Shown: positions 28,010-37,377, numbered from the stretch's first letter. The stretch is DNA of 52,249 bases from Acidobacteriota bacterium (GCA_019242475.1 JAFAVK010000071.1:1-52249); one strand, 5' to 3'. Notes: generated from the sequence alone by a model not told the origin. Made by a program: numbers and translations.

Positions 28010-28576
28010 CCCCGTTGAGCCTCCGTTTGAGCCTCTGAGACGGACATTTACGCCTCCGAGGCTCAAATTTTGGCCGCGGGGGCTCGGCGCCGAGCTTGAA
28101 AGTCGGAAAATTGGGCTTCGGGGGGGAAACTTTGGGCCTCCGAGGCGGAACGTTCCGGTTCCAAACCGAAAAATTCCTATCTGAAACCGGAACATTCCCA
28201 TTTGAGATAGGAATGTTCCGGTTTAGAACCGGAACATTTCGGTTTGAAGTAGGAACATTCCGGTTTGAAATAGGAACATTTCAATTTCAAACAGGAACAT
28301 TTCGGTTTGAAACCGAAACGTTCCTATTTCAAACCGGAACATTCCTGTTTGAGATAGAAATATTTCGGTTTGAAATCGAAATATTTCGGTTTGAAACCGG
28401 AACGTTCCACCTTCGAACCGGAACATTTCGGTTTAGAACCGGAATGTTCCGCCCCCGAACCGCAACGTCGCGCCGCGGAGGCGGAAAATTGGCTCTCGGA
28501 GGATGAAATTCGGGCTTCGGGGACTCAAAACTGCGCTCCCGCGGCCCAAGCTTCGGCCTCGGGGGCCGAAATTTCA
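28010..28576. repeat. 27-unit, 21-bp array of alternating 10-bp and 11-bp near-palindromes
   Basis: Every 21-bp unit splits into one 10-bp and one 11-bp near-palindrome, e.g. GGAACATTCC then GGTTTGAAACC, or GAAATATTTC then GGTTTGAAATC. I followed the register without a single insertion or deletion from 28010 to 28576 (27 x 21 = 567 bp). Central units (28147-28450) are AT-rich and similar; the flanking units are GC-rich and diverged (e.g. GCCTCCGAGGC, TCGGCGCCGA) but keep the same phase. One centre falls per 10.5 bp, the helical repeat of B-DNA. Because 21 is seven codons, several frames stay open on both strands (heptapeptide GTFRFET in one), but no start with a ribosome site is seen. It fills the gap between the BamD-like and PfkB genes. 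Confidence 0.95.
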
Positions 28577-28601
28577 CACTAACAGCAGGAGAATTCTTCA
28601 G

Positions 28602-29543
28602 GTGTCATTACTCGTTGTCGGTTCGGTGGCGTTCGACGCGGTCGAGACGCCGTTCGGGAAGCGCGAGAGGATGTTGGGCGGGTCGGCGACGCACTTCGGG
28701 CTGTCGGCCAGCTTCTTCACGGACGTGCGCGTGGTCGGCGTCGTCGGCGGCGACTTCGGCGCCGACGAGATGGCCGTCTTCGAGGAGCGCGGCATCAACA
28801 CGGACGACCTCGAACGCGTCGAGGACGGCAAGACCTTCTTCTGGTCGGGGCGCTACGACTTCGACCTCAACACCGCGCACACGCTCGACACGCAGCTCAA
28901 CGTCTTCGCCGACTTCAAGCCGAAGCTCTCCGACGAGTCGAAGCGCGCGCGGATGGTCTTCCTCGGCAACATCCAGCCGGAGTTGCAGGGCGAGGTGCGC
29001 GAGCAGGTGCGCGGGGCCGAGCTGGTGGCGCTCGACACGATGAACTACTGGATCACGAGCGTGCCCGACAAGGTCGAGGCCGCCATCCGCCAGGTCGATG
29101 TCGTCATCATCAACGACGCCGAGGCGCGCATGCTCTCCGGGGAGCCGAACCTCGTCAAGGCGGCGCGCAAAATCCTCTCGTGGGGGCCGCGCGCGCTCGT
29201 CGTCAAGCGCGGCGAGTACGGCGCGGCGATGTTCACGAAAGACGCCTACTTCGCCATCCCGGCCTACCCTTTGGAGTCGGTCTTCGACCCGACCGGCGCG
29301 GGCGACACCTTCGCCGGCGGCTTCATGGGCTACCTCTCCAGCCACGACCAGGTTGACGACGACACGCTCCGACGCGCCATCATCTTCGGCTCGGTCATGG
29401 CCTCCTTCAACGTCGAGGAGTTCGGCACCGAACGCGTCCGCCGCCTCACACACGAAGAGATCAACCGGCGCTTCCGCGACTTCAAGCGCATGACCCACTT
29501 CGAGGAAATCCCCTTCGAGCGCGCCGCCGGCGTGAACCCGTAG
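28602..29543 (+). CDS. PfkB-family carbohydrate/nucleoside kinase
   Basis: The protein has 313 aa. The ribokinase fold shows LLVVGSVAFDAVETP at the N-terminus, GGSATHFGLSAS (substrate site), and the PfkB signature DPTGAGDTFAGGF with catalytic Asp near residue 237. It phosphorylates a sugar or nucleoside; the substrate is not known, and adenosine or a methylthio-sugar would fit the nearby mtnP only as inference. The GTG at 28602 is chosen because the frame upstream runs into the repeat array and AGCAGGAG lies upstream. No TM segments. Confidence 0.9.
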   Translation: MSLLVVGSVAFDAVETPFGKRERMLGGSATHFGLSASFFTDVRVVGVVGGDFGADEMAVFEERGINTDDLERVEDGKTFFWSGRYDFDLNTAHTLDTQLNVFADFKPKLSDESKRARMVFLGNIQPELQGEVREQVRGAELVALDTMNYWITSVPDKVEAAIRQVDVVIINDAEARMLSGEPNLVKAARKILSWGPRALVVKRGEYGAAMFTKDAYFAIPAYPLESVFDPTGAGDTFAGGFMGYLSSHDQVDDDTLRRAIIFGSVMASFNVEEFGTERVRRLTHEEINRRFRDFKRMTHFEEIPFERAAGVNP

Positions 29544-29562
29544 GTCGGAACCGATACTTCTC

Positions 29563-29596
29563 CCGCGCCGGCGGCCTGATTGCGCCGCCGGCGCGG
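29563..29596 (+). terminator. GC-rich hairpin after the PfkB gene
   Basis: Perfect 12-bp stem (29563-29574 with 29585-29596), 10-nt loop, 20 nt after the stop codon. No U-tract. The following 29597-29772 shows no gene. Confidence 0.55.
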
Positions 29597-29772
29597 CCCG
29601 TCCTCGCGTCAGTCCGTCTCACGACACCACCCGCACCACACACTCCGTAGCAGGCAACATCATCCGCGGCGCCCCGCTGAAACATTACTCGCCCAATCGA
29701 CATACTATGTGAGGGCGCGTGGGTCGCGGGCGGGCGGGGCGCGCATATCTGTCCCCGTCCCGTAGAATGTTG

Positions 29773-29800
29773 TTGAAAGTCCGTGGGAAGTTGTTAATAA
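29773..29800 (+). promoter_or_regulatory. Candidate promoter of the KAP-like NTPase gene
   Basis: TTGAAA (29773-29778), 16-bp spacer, TAATAA (29795-29800), in a locally AT-rich patch. About 180 bp of leader precede the ATG at 29983. Confidence 0.45.
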
Positions 29801-29982
29801 TACGCGGCCTCACGGGAGCGTGTCGCTCTGCCGTTGCCGGCGCCCATCGCACAGACCCTGCGAGTAGCCGCGGCGCTCGAATCGCCAACCCCTTGCTAAC
29901 CCTCCCGCGCCGACTGAGCGCGGTGGGGAGTGACGCAGACTCCAAGACCGGGTGCCCCCTAATGCACCCCGAGGTTCTCACC

Positions 29983-32900
29983 ATGAATGACGCCTTACAG
30001 GTCATCGTGACGGTGCTCGGCATCGTGAGCCAACTCCTGCTGCTTGGGAAGGAGTTCTACGCGCAGGAGAAGGGGGCAGCGCCGGCACCACAGTATCACC
30101 CCGCGCTGCTCTGGCGGACGAGGAGCTTCCTCGACCTGAGCTTCGTGCTTATCTGCGCGGCTTTCCTCTCGCTGCTGCTGACCGACTCCCTACTTATCGC
30201 AGGGCGCAACCCCTCGCCGGGGACGGGAACCATCCTCACCGTCTTCCTCATCACCTCGGTGGTGGTCGTGACCATGTGCGCCGCCTGGTTCCTCAAGCTG
30301 ACGGAGTTGGTCACGGGCGTCCTCTCGGTGACCACGTTGATCGTCCTCATCATGTCGCGCGGCGGCCCTTTCTTCGCTTCGGGGGGGGACGGCGCGGTGC
30401 CCGAGACCAGCGACGACCTGGCTGGCTGGTTCCTCTTCGTCTCAACGGTGTCGCTGGTCACGCTGGCCTCGACCATGTTCATCTACTGGTTCGGTAACCC
30501 CCTGAGCCGGGCCATCCCGAAGCGGAAGCGGATGATCGTCAGCCTCACGCTACTCGGGCTGACCCTCATCTCGGCGGGCGCGCTGGGCAAGCAGCTCGTT
30601 AAGGATGTCGAGAACAATGAGCTGTCGCCGAAGGTGAAGTCGGCCGGGGCGAAGGCCCTCATCCAGCAGGTGATGAGGGGCGGCATCCAGGAGCGGCGCA
30701 ACTTCTACCAGCTGGCCTCGGAGGTCGCCCTGGCCGGCGTCTACCAGAAGTACTACCACACGGTGAGCCAGGACCAGCAGGCGCTGCTGGAGAAGGATCT
30801 CGGCGCCGAGGCGCCTGCGGGCCCGCGCCCGAAGCCCACGGCGCCGGGTGCGACGAAAGCCGGGAACAACGGAGCGCAGGGCGGGACGGGGGGCGGCGAG
30901 CCCGCGGCGGGAGCGGCGGGCTCGCCGCCGGCCGAGCAGAAGGACACGCCAGCGTGGCTGACCGACCAGCGGGAGAAGATGAGGGGCCTCATCGAGGACG
31001 CGATGCGGGAGGGGAACTACCAGCGCGCCATGATCCTGGAGGACGCCTTCGCCAAGCTCGGCACGACGAGGGAGATTTTGAAAGAGCAGGGGATCGGGCG
31101 GCTCAGCTTCCTGGTCAGCTACTTCGAGGCGTCCGACGTGACGGCCAAGGAGAGGTACATGCTCGACCGGTTCAACTGGGTACACCCGGTGGGGCTCGAA
31201 AACCAGTCGGAGGCCGTCATCCCGTTGCCCGGGGCCACCAGCGAGCAGCGTTTCGACAATACCAGCTCGCGCCGCATCTTCAAGGCGCTGTACGGCCAGA
31301 CCAACCTCAGGCAGAAAATTCTCAAAGAGTTCGAATACCCCGAGGACGTGAGCGGCTTCTTCCGCGAGAAGGATCAACCGCTGGGCCCCCGCGGCTCGAT
31401 GAACCGGTCGGAGACCTCCGGCCTGGAGGAGATGGCGAAGCTGGCGCTGTTCCCGAAGTTCGACACGACGATTGGCAGCACCCGCCTCCAGGAGCAGCTC
31501 AGCCTGCCGCGGAAGGAGGAGGCCTACGTCGCCTACAAGGAGTACAAGCTGCTCGCCTCGCTGCTGCTCAAACAAGACCTCAGGGGCAAGATCGAAGAGT
31601 CGCAGCTCGACGCCCTCGCCGACACCTTCAATCGGCTCGACGACGCCGCGCAGGACGCGTTCCGTAATTACGTCATCAACAACAAGAAGATGCCCTCCGA
31701 GAAGGTCTACCAGACCCTGCTCGCGCTAAAGGATGTGAACTTCGGGCCGCTGGCCGACTCGCAAGACCCGCTCGCGGTCGAGAAGCTCTCCTCGATGTTG
31801 AGCGGGAAGCGCCTCAGCAACAGCCCGGAGCTGCAAGGGCTGGCCGACGAGATCGAGAGCAAGGTCGAAGGGCGCGACGCGAAGGATGCGCTCGGCGAAC
31901 TGCTGAAGAATGAAGGGCCGGAGGTGCCGATCAAGCGGCTGTTTCAGCGCCCGGTCTTCGACCTGGTGAGCCAGATGCACCGAGCCCTCGGGTCGGACAA
32001 GAAGGTGTTTTTCGACGCCGTGGCAGACCCGGTCTGGCTAGTCGTCAAGCACTACGCGCGCGTTCACGACCAGCAGAACGCCGACCGGCCCGCGGCCGCG
32101 CAGTTCCCACTCGACAATTACATCGAGCAGTTCCGCGACTACAGGGACGACCAGCAGGGGATACTCCTTCAACTCGCGATTTCGCTCTACCAGCCGGGCG
32201 GCCAGTACTCGCTCGACCCCATCCGGCTGCTGATCTCGCAGGTCAACTCGTGGGACGGTTCTGTCGCGCTCCTCTGCGCGTCGCTACTGTCGCTGCCGGC
32301 GCTGCTGCTCAGCATCATCGCCGGCGGCTTCTTCGCGCGCCGGCTCTTCGCGCGCGACCGCCTGCGGGAGCTGATCTCCGGGGAGCTGGAGGGCGCGCGC
32401 GAGCTGGACAGCACCCTCGGCAGCCCCGTCGAGATGCACGGGCGCGACGGGGCGGTGAAGAACCTCCGGAGCCTCGCCGAGCGCGGCTGGAGCACCATCG
32501 GCGTGGTCGGGAGGCGCGGCGTCGGCAAGTCGCGCATCCTCTACTCGCTGACGCACGGGGCGGCCGACGAGGCGACCTCGCCGACCGTCAAGGTCTGGGT
32601 TTCGTCCCCCAGCAAATTTCAGGAGGAGGAGTTCATCCACAGCATCTTCGAGCGGCTGGCCCTCAGCACGGAGGGGGCCGTGGCCTCCTACCTGGGCGCC
32701 AAGCCGCTCTCGATCCGGAAGATTGAGAGCCGCACCGCGCAGATGGGGGCGCTCTTCTACGGCGGGGTGCTGATCGTGCTCTGCGTCGTCGTCTACCTGA
32801 TGTACAACCGCCTGACGCGGTCGGACATCGTCATCACGTGGCTGCCGATCCTGGCGCTGGTCTGCACCAGCGTCTGGCTCTTCTTCAACCACATCTCCAA

Positions 32901-34116
32901 GCTACAGCCCGTAGACCTTTCCTCCTGGCTCCAGCGCGACCGCACGCACAACTCACACACGGTCATGCTCTACCGGGAGATTTACGACGCGCTGAACTAC
33001 CTTCGTCGCCGCGTCCGGCAGAGCGTGGGGGAGGCCGGGTGGCCGCAGTGGGGTCTCATCAGGACCCTCGGGCTGACTCTCTTCGGGGCGATCTTCATGG
33101 TGTCGGCACTGCTCGGGATGATAGGCCCGCGGTCGCTGAGCGCCGTCGGCTTCTTCCTCGCCGCGTGCGCCTTGAGCGCGGCGGCGTGGATATACCTCTA
33201 CAAGCAGGGCGAGCGGCCCGACGGGCGCGGCTCCACCTACGGGCAGAGCCTCATGTCGCTGATCGCCGACTACCGCTCATTCGCCACCACGATCGTCTAC
33301 CGCCTCGGCCAGGGCGCGCTGGGCCACCGCTCCGAGCGGAGGTTCTCGGTGCTCATCTGTATCGACGAGCTGGACAAGATCGTGGACTTCGAGGAGATCC
33401 GCGCATTCGTCCGCCGGGTCAAGGCCATCTTCGAGGTGCCGGGCGTCTACTACTACGTGTCGCTCGCGGAGGACACGCTGACGGCGCTCTACCTCGGCCC
33501 TGCCGAGGGGAAGAACGAGATCGACAGCGCCTTCGACCACATCGTCCGTATCCCGCCACTCACCTGCGCGGCGAGCGAGGCGGTGGCGACCGAGTATCTG
33601 GTCGCGCACGGCCTGGGGGAGCTTCACCCGAAGCTGACGCGGGCTCTTGCGGCCATCTCGTACGGGATACCGCGCGACATCATCAGGAGGTGTGACGAAC
33701 TGATCGCGCGCGCCGACGCCGCGCGGGTCACCCCCCAGCAGATCACGCGCGAGTTGCGGGCGTTGCAAGTGGACATGGGTTACGAGCTGAAGCATCTGTC
33801 ACGGGCTCAGATGGCGGGTCTCAAGGATAACTTCAGGCAGGCGGCCTGGTTCGCGCGGGACGCCCTCGGCAACGGCGTGGTCGGCGAGGCCGAACAGCGT
33901 TTGATATTTTCGGCCTGGCTCTTGTCGCTGCTGGAGGCCGCCCTGGAGCGCCTCGGCGACGAGAGGTGGCGCGAAGTGACCGAGAGGATATGCGGCGTAG
34001 GCTACAGGCTGCCGGTCGATTCGCTCCAAGACTTGCGTTCCGAGATGGAGGGGCTGCACAGCCTCATCTTCAGCCCCGCCGAGGAAGCCGTTCGAGAGGT
34101 TCGCTCACCCGCCTGA
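29983..34116 (+). CDS. Large membrane P-loop NTPase with KAP-like architecture
   Basis: The protein has 1377 aa from the ATG at 29983 (GAGG 8 nt upstream; an ATG at 29962 is also possible). About six TM helices lie in residues 1-205. A linker rich in Gly/Pro/Ala (about 283-320) and a large soluble helical region (to about 755) follow, then a TM helix (about 762-785). Walker A is GRRGVGKS (843-850). About four TM helices (about 924-1072) are inserted before Walker B, FSVLICIDELDK (1121-1132). Sensor-like YYYVSLAED and SAFDHIVRIPPL follow. TM segments between Walker A and B are the hallmark of KAP NTPases (Kidins220, PifA), some of which exclude phages. Function here is unknown. It appears monocistronic. 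Confidence 0.8.
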   Translation: MNDALQVIVTVLGIVSQLLLLGKEFYAQEKGAAPAPQYHPALLWRTRSFLDLSFVLICAAFLSLLLTDSLLIAGRNPSPGTGTILTVFLITSVVVVTMCAAWFLKLTELVTGVLSVTTLIVLIMSRGGPFFASGGDGAVPETSDDLAGWFLFVSTVSLVTLASTMFIYWFGNPLSRAIPKRKRMIVSLTLLGLTLISAGALGKQLVKDVENNELSPKVKSAGAKALIQQVMRGGIQERRNFYQLASEVALAGVYQKYYHTVSQDQQALLEKDLGAEAPAGPRPKPTAPGATKAGNNGAQGGTGGGEPAAGAAGSPPAEQKDTPAWLTDQREKMRGLIEDAMREGNYQRAMILEDAFAKLGTTREILKEQGIGRLSFLVSYFEASDVTAKERYMLDRFNWVHPVGLENQSEAVIPLPGATSEQRFDNTSSRRIFKALYGQTNLRQKILKEFEYPEDVSGFFREKDQPLGPRGSMNRSETSGLEEMAKLALFPKFDTTIGSTRLQEQLSLPRKEEAYVAYKEYKLLASLLLKQDLRGKIEESQLDALADTFNRLDDAAQDAFRNYVINNKKMPSEKVYQTLLALKDVNFGPLADSQDPLAVEKLSSMLSGKRLSNSPELQGLADEIESKVEGRDAKDALGELLKNEGPEVPIKRLFQRPVFDLVSQMHRALGSDKKVFFDAVADPVWLVVKHYARVHDQQNADRPAAAQFPLDNYIEQFRDYRDDQQGILLQLAISLYQPGGQYSLDPIRLLISQVNSWDGSVALLCASLLSLPALLLSIIAGGFFARRLFARDRLRELISGELEGARELDSTLGSPVEMHGRDGAVKNLRSLAERGWSTIGVVGRRGVGKSRILYSLTHGAADEATSPTVKVWVSSPSKFQEEEFIHSIFERLALSTEGAVASYLGAKPLSIRKIESRTAQMGALFYGGVLIVLCVVVYLMYNRLTRSDIVITWLPILALVCTSVWLFFNHISKLQPVDLSSWLQRDRTHNSHTVMLYREIYDALNYLRRRVRQSVGEAGWPQWGLIRTLGLTLFGAIFMVSALLGMIGPRSLSAVGFFLAACALSAAAWIYLYKQGERPDGRGSTYGQSLMSLIADYRSFATTIVYRLGQGALGHRSERRFSVLICIDELDKIVDFEEIRAFVRRVKAIFEVPGVYYYVSLAEDTLTALYLGPAEGKNEIDSAFDHIVRIPPLTCAASEAVATEYLVAHGLGELHPKLTRALAAISYGIPRDIIRRCDELIARADAARVTPQQITRELRALQVDMGYELKHLSRAQMAGLKDNFRQAAWFARDALGNGVVGEAEQRLIFSAWLLSLLEAALERLGDERWREVTERICGVGYRLPVDSLQDLRSEMEGLHSLIFSPAEEAVREVRSPA

Positions 34117-34139
34117 TAGCGCACGAAGGAGCAGCCCTG

Positions 34140-34165
34140 GCCCCCGCCTCCTCACCGGCGGGGGC
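34140..34165 (+). terminator. Terminator hairpin after the KAP-like gene
   Basis: Perfect 9-bp G/C stem (34140-34148 with 34157-34165), 8-nt loop, followed by TTCGT. It is 24 nt after the stop. Confidence 0.65.
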
Positions 34166-34222
34166 TTCGTCCGGCGCCGAGCACGACCCGGCGGCGCCCC
34201 GTACGTGCCCTCGCACGCTCGC

Positions 34223-34250
34223 TTGCCCTTTTCTTCTTTCCACCTATAAT
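34223..34250 (+). promoter_or_regulatory. Promoter of the DUF2007 gene
   Basis: TTGCCC (34223-34228), 16-bp spacer, consensus TATAAT (34245-34250). The start codon follows 37 bp later with TAGGGGGAT as ribosome site. Confidence 0.65.
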
Positions 34251-34287
34251 CTTTAAGACTTTCAACAGAATCCATTAGGGGGATCGC

Positions 34288-34674
34288 ATGTTCTGTCCTG
34301 TTTGCGAGTCGGAGTACGAGGCGGGGGTGACGAGCTGTCCGGACGACGGCTCGGAGCTGGTCGAGCGTCTGACGCCGGAGAACACCCTCCACGACCACAG
34401 CGAGGCGCGCTTCGTGCCCCTGCACAACATCGGCTCGCCGGCCGAGGCCGAGATGGTCGCCGACATCCTCCAGCAGAACGGGGTGCGCGCGGCCGTCCAG
34501 TCGGGCGGCGCCGACGCCTTCTCGCCGCTGCTCTCGTCCGCCTCGCCCGGCGCGCTCGTCCTCGTTGACGAGCGCGACCTCGACCGCGCGCGCGAACTCT
34601 ACGACTCCTTCTTCGGCGGGGACATCACGCCGCTCACCGGCGCGACGGAGGAAGAAGAGCAGAATGATGAGTGA
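34288..34674 (+). CDS. DUF2007-type protein with N-terminal zinc ribbon
   Basis: The protein has 128 aa. Residues 1-20 form a CPVC...CPDDG zinc-ribbon knuckle pair. Residues about 43-110 match the DUF2007 signal-transducing-like fold (SPAEAEMVADILQQNGVRA then ALVLVDERDLDRARELYDSF). Function of the family is unknown; it is often compared with PII-like folds. The last codons (QNDE) and stop lie inside a heptamer repeat arm, so the C-terminus has probably been set by that element. Confidence 0.85.
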   Translation: MFCPVCESEYEAGVTSCPDDGSELVERLTPENTLHDHSEARFVPLHNIGSPAEAEMVADILQQNGVRAAVQSGGADAFSPLLSSASPGALVLVDERDLDRARELYDSFFGGDITPLTGATEEEEQNDE

Positions 34675-34737
34675 TGAATGATGAATGATGAATGAAAGGC
34701 ACGCTGCCTCTTATTCATCATTCATCACTCATCACTT
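34662..34737. repeat. Heptamer inverted repeat 4 (AATGATG type)
   Basis: The left arm (34662-34695) is tandem AATGATG words; the right arm (34711-34737) is complementary. The loop is only about 15 nt, GC-rich. It overlaps the last codons of the DUF2007 gene and ends 17 bp before the cutA start. Confidence 0.85.
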
Positions 34738-34754
34738 GTCTGAGGAGGTGAGCC

Positions 34755-35141
34755 GTGGCTGAGGCGAGTTCGGCGGCGATTGTGGTGCTGATGACGGCGG
34801 GGAGCCAGGAGGAGGCTTCGCGGCTGGCCGAGATGCTGGTCGGGGCGCACCTCGCGGCGTGCGTGCAGATCATGCCGCAGATGGAGTCGATCTACCGCTG
34901 GAAGGGCGAGGTGCACCGCGCGCCCGAGTTCCTGCTGCTGGCGAAGACGACCGCCGCCTGCTTCGACGAGCTGGAGCGCGAGGTGCGCTCGCTCCACACC
35001 TACGACACGCCCGAGATCATCGCCGTCCCCGTCGCCCACGTCTCCGCGCCCTACTTCGAGTGGCTCACCTCCAACGCCTTCCCGCCCCTCGTCTCGCGCC
35101 GCACCTCCGCCGAGCGCACCATCCCCGCGCCGGAACAGTAG
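34755..35141 (+). CDS. cutA: Divalent-cation tolerance protein CutA
   Basis: The protein has 128 aa. CutA signature residues are present: VLMTAGSQEEASRLAEMLV, LAACVQIMPQMESIYRWKGEV and HTYDTPEIIAVPV near residue 88, with a W in EWL near the end. It is a trimeric cytosolic protein linked to copper and other metal tolerance. The start is GTG at 34755 after TGAGGAGG. The stop TAG falls in the first word of the following heptamer repeat. Confidence 0.95.
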   Translation: MAEASSAAIVVLMTAGSQEEASRLAEMLVGAHLAACVQIMPQMESIYRWKGEVHRAPEFLLLAKTTAACFDELEREVRSLHTYDTPEIIAVPVAHVSAPYFEWLTSNAFPPLVSRRTSAERTIPAPEQ

Positions 35142-35294
35142 GCAGAAGGCAGATGGCAGTAGGCAGTTAAAACACGAAGAGGTCTTGAAAGAATCGGGGC
35201 GGCGAGATTAACGACTCGCCGCCCCACGTTCGTTGAGGCCCGTTCCTTAAAAGTCTTCTTGCCTTCAACTGCCTACTGCCATCCGCCTACTCTC
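35136..35294. repeat. Heptamer inverted repeat 5 (GGCAGTA type)
   Basis: The left arm 35136-35170 (AGTAGGCAG, AGATGGCAG words) pairs with the right arm about 35263-35294. It contains the cutA stop on its left and abuts the stop of the LOG-type gene (35296) on its right. A separate terminator stem sits in its loop. Confidence 0.8.
35196..35225. terminator. Bidirectional terminator between cutA and the LOG-type gene
   Basis: Perfect 11-bp stem (35196-35206 with 35215-35225), 8-nt loop, inside the loop of heptamer repeat 5. It lies between two convergent genes. Confidence 0.7.
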
Positions 35295-35295
35295 C

Positions 35296-36048
35296 TCAAA
35301 TGTCGTACGCGTCGGGGTTGACTTTACTCAGCGTGTCCATGCTGCGGTGGATGATCTCGACGACTTCGGCGGGCGAGTCGGTGAGGTGCAGGAGGCGTCG
35401 GTCGGGCTCGCCGATGTATTTCGACTTGAGCATCGTGCTCTCGATCCATTCGAGCATCCCGCGCCAGTATTCGGAGCTGAAGAGGATGACCGGGAAGTTG
35501 TTGATCTTGCGCGTCTGGATGAGCGTGAGCGCCTCGAATAGCTCGTCGAGCGTGCCATAGCCGCCGGGGAAGATGACGAAGGCGTTGCTGTACTTGACGA
35601 ACATCGTCTTGCGCACGAAGAAGTATTTGAACCGCAGCGAGCGCGTCTGGTAGGGGTTCGGCTGCTGCTCGAACGGCAGCTCGATGTTGCACCCGATGGA
35701 GGCGCCCGACGCCTCGAACGCGCCGCGGTTGGCGGCCTCCATGATGCCGGGGCCGCCGCCGGTGATGACCGTGTAGCCCGCGTGCGCCAGCAGCGCCGCC
35801 GTCTCCTGCGCCGCCGCGTAGAAGGGGTTGTCGGCGGGCGTCCGCGCCGACCCGAAGATGGCGACGCCGCGCGTCACCGTCGCCAGGTCGTCGAACCCCT
35901 CCACGAACTCGCCCATGATGCGGAAGACGCGCCACGTGTCCGTGTGCGTGAACGCGTCCGCGTGCGGCGTCTCGAGCAGTTGCTCGTCCTGCGTCACCTG
36001 CCGCCCCTGCGCGGCGACCTCTTCGTCCTTGTTGGTTGTCTCGTCCAT
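35296..36048 (-). CDS. LOG-family (TIGR00730) nucleotide 5'-monophosphate phosphoribohydrolase
   Basis: The protein has 250 aa. The Rossmann-type fold has GVAIFGSARTP at the strand start, GGGPGIMEAANRGA and the catalytic motif PGGYGTLDELFE (about residue 160). LOG proteins release the base from cytokinin or purine nucleotide monophosphates. About 55 polar residues precede the conserved core, longer than in small LOG proteins. The ATG at 36048 follows heptamer repeat 6. It is convergent with cutA. Confidence 0.92.
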   Translation of the reverse strand: MDETTNKDEEVAAQGRQVTQDEQLLETPHADAFTHTDTWRVFRIMGEFVEGFDDLATVTRGVAIFGSARTPADNPFYAAAQETAALLAHAGYTVITGGGPGIMEAANRGAFEASGASIGCNIELPFEQQPNPYQTRSLRFKYFFVRKTMFVKYSNAFVIFPGGYGTLDELFEALTLIQTRKINNFPVILFSSEYWRGMLEWIESTMLKSKYIGEPDRRLLHLTDSPAEVVEIIHRSMDTLSKVNPDAYDI

Positions 36049-36057
36049 AAAAGAAGT

Positions 36058-36114
36058 TGTTAGATGTCAGATGCTAGATGCTAGTGGGTGTCTTTAACTG
36101 ACATCTGACATCAG
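36058..36114. repeat. Heptamer inverted repeat 6 (GATGTCA/GATGCTA type)
   Basis: The left arm 36058-36084 and right arm 36096-36114 are complementary around a loop of about 11 nt. It lies between the fabI stop (36117) and the LOG-type start (36048), filling almost the entire 68-bp gap. Confidence 0.8.
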
Positions 36115-36116
36115 TT

Positions 36117-36878
<762 letters not shown>

Positions 36879-36900
36879 TTGGAGAGACCTCATTAGGAAA

Positions 36901-36980
36901 GTGATGAATGATGAGTGATGAATGATGAATGAAAGACAAGCCGTCTTCTATTCATCATTCATCACTCATCATTCATCACT
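36901..36980. repeat. Heptamer inverted repeat 7 (AATGATG type)
   Basis: The left arm 36901-36933 and right arm 36948-36980 share words with repeat 4 (34.7 kb). The loop is about 14 nt and again GC-rich. The right arm ends directly at the stop of the LprI-like gene (36981) and the left arm begins 22 bp from the fabI start. Confidence 0.85.
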
Positions 36981-37376
36981 TCATTTGCGGAGTTCGTACT
37001 GTTCCTTCAGCTCGGCGGCACGCGCCTGGGTGACGCGGGCCAGGCAGAAGGACTCGATCATGGGGCGCATGGTGCCGCCCGCGTACTGCGAGGACTCGAA
37101 CGTGCAGTTCGAATCGCGGTACTTGATCCAGGCCAGCTCCGATTCTTTGAGCAGGGCCTTCTCGTCCGCGTTGAGGACGCCGGCCAGGCGGTTGTAAACC
37201 TTGTTCAGCTCGGCGTCGGCCGCGAGGTACTCGCGGTGCGCGCAGCCGGTCGCCTCGGCCTGCGAGCCGTTGCCCTCGCAGGGGTGAATCGGGCGCTCCT
37301 TCTGCGTCTTCGCGGAGGCCGCGGGCAGGAGGAGCAGCGCGAGCAGGGCACAGGTAAAGATCAGTCTAGTTGTCAT
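36981..37376 (-). CDS. LprI/DUF1311-family secreted protein (copy 1)
   Basis: The protein has 131 aa with signal peptide (LLLPAASA). The mature part has the family's spaced cysteines and motif: PCEG...GCAHREYLAADAELN, LLKESELAWIKYRDSNC and a final SFCLARVTQARAAELK. LprI of Mycobacterium inhibits lysozyme; most DUF1311 proteins are uncharacterised. Tandem paralogue with the next gene, with a 1-nt gap. Confidence 0.88.
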   Translation of the reverse strand: MTTRLIFTCALLALLLLPAASAKTQKERPIHPCEGNGSQAEATGCAHREYLAADAELNKVYNRLAGVLNADEKALLKESELAWIKYRDSNCTFESSQYAGGTMRPMIESFCLARVTQARAAELKEQYELRK

Positions 37377-37377
37377 T

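Noticed and set aside
28096..28506. Open frame encoding GTFRFET-type heptapeptide repeats
   Set aside because: Equivalent frames are open in other registers and on the other strand because the units are palindromic and 21 bp long. There is no ribosome site, so I annotate the DNA array and not a protein.
28010..28576. CRISPR array
   Set aside because: Units are 21 bp, contiguous and self-palindromic, with no unique spacers and no cas genes nearby.
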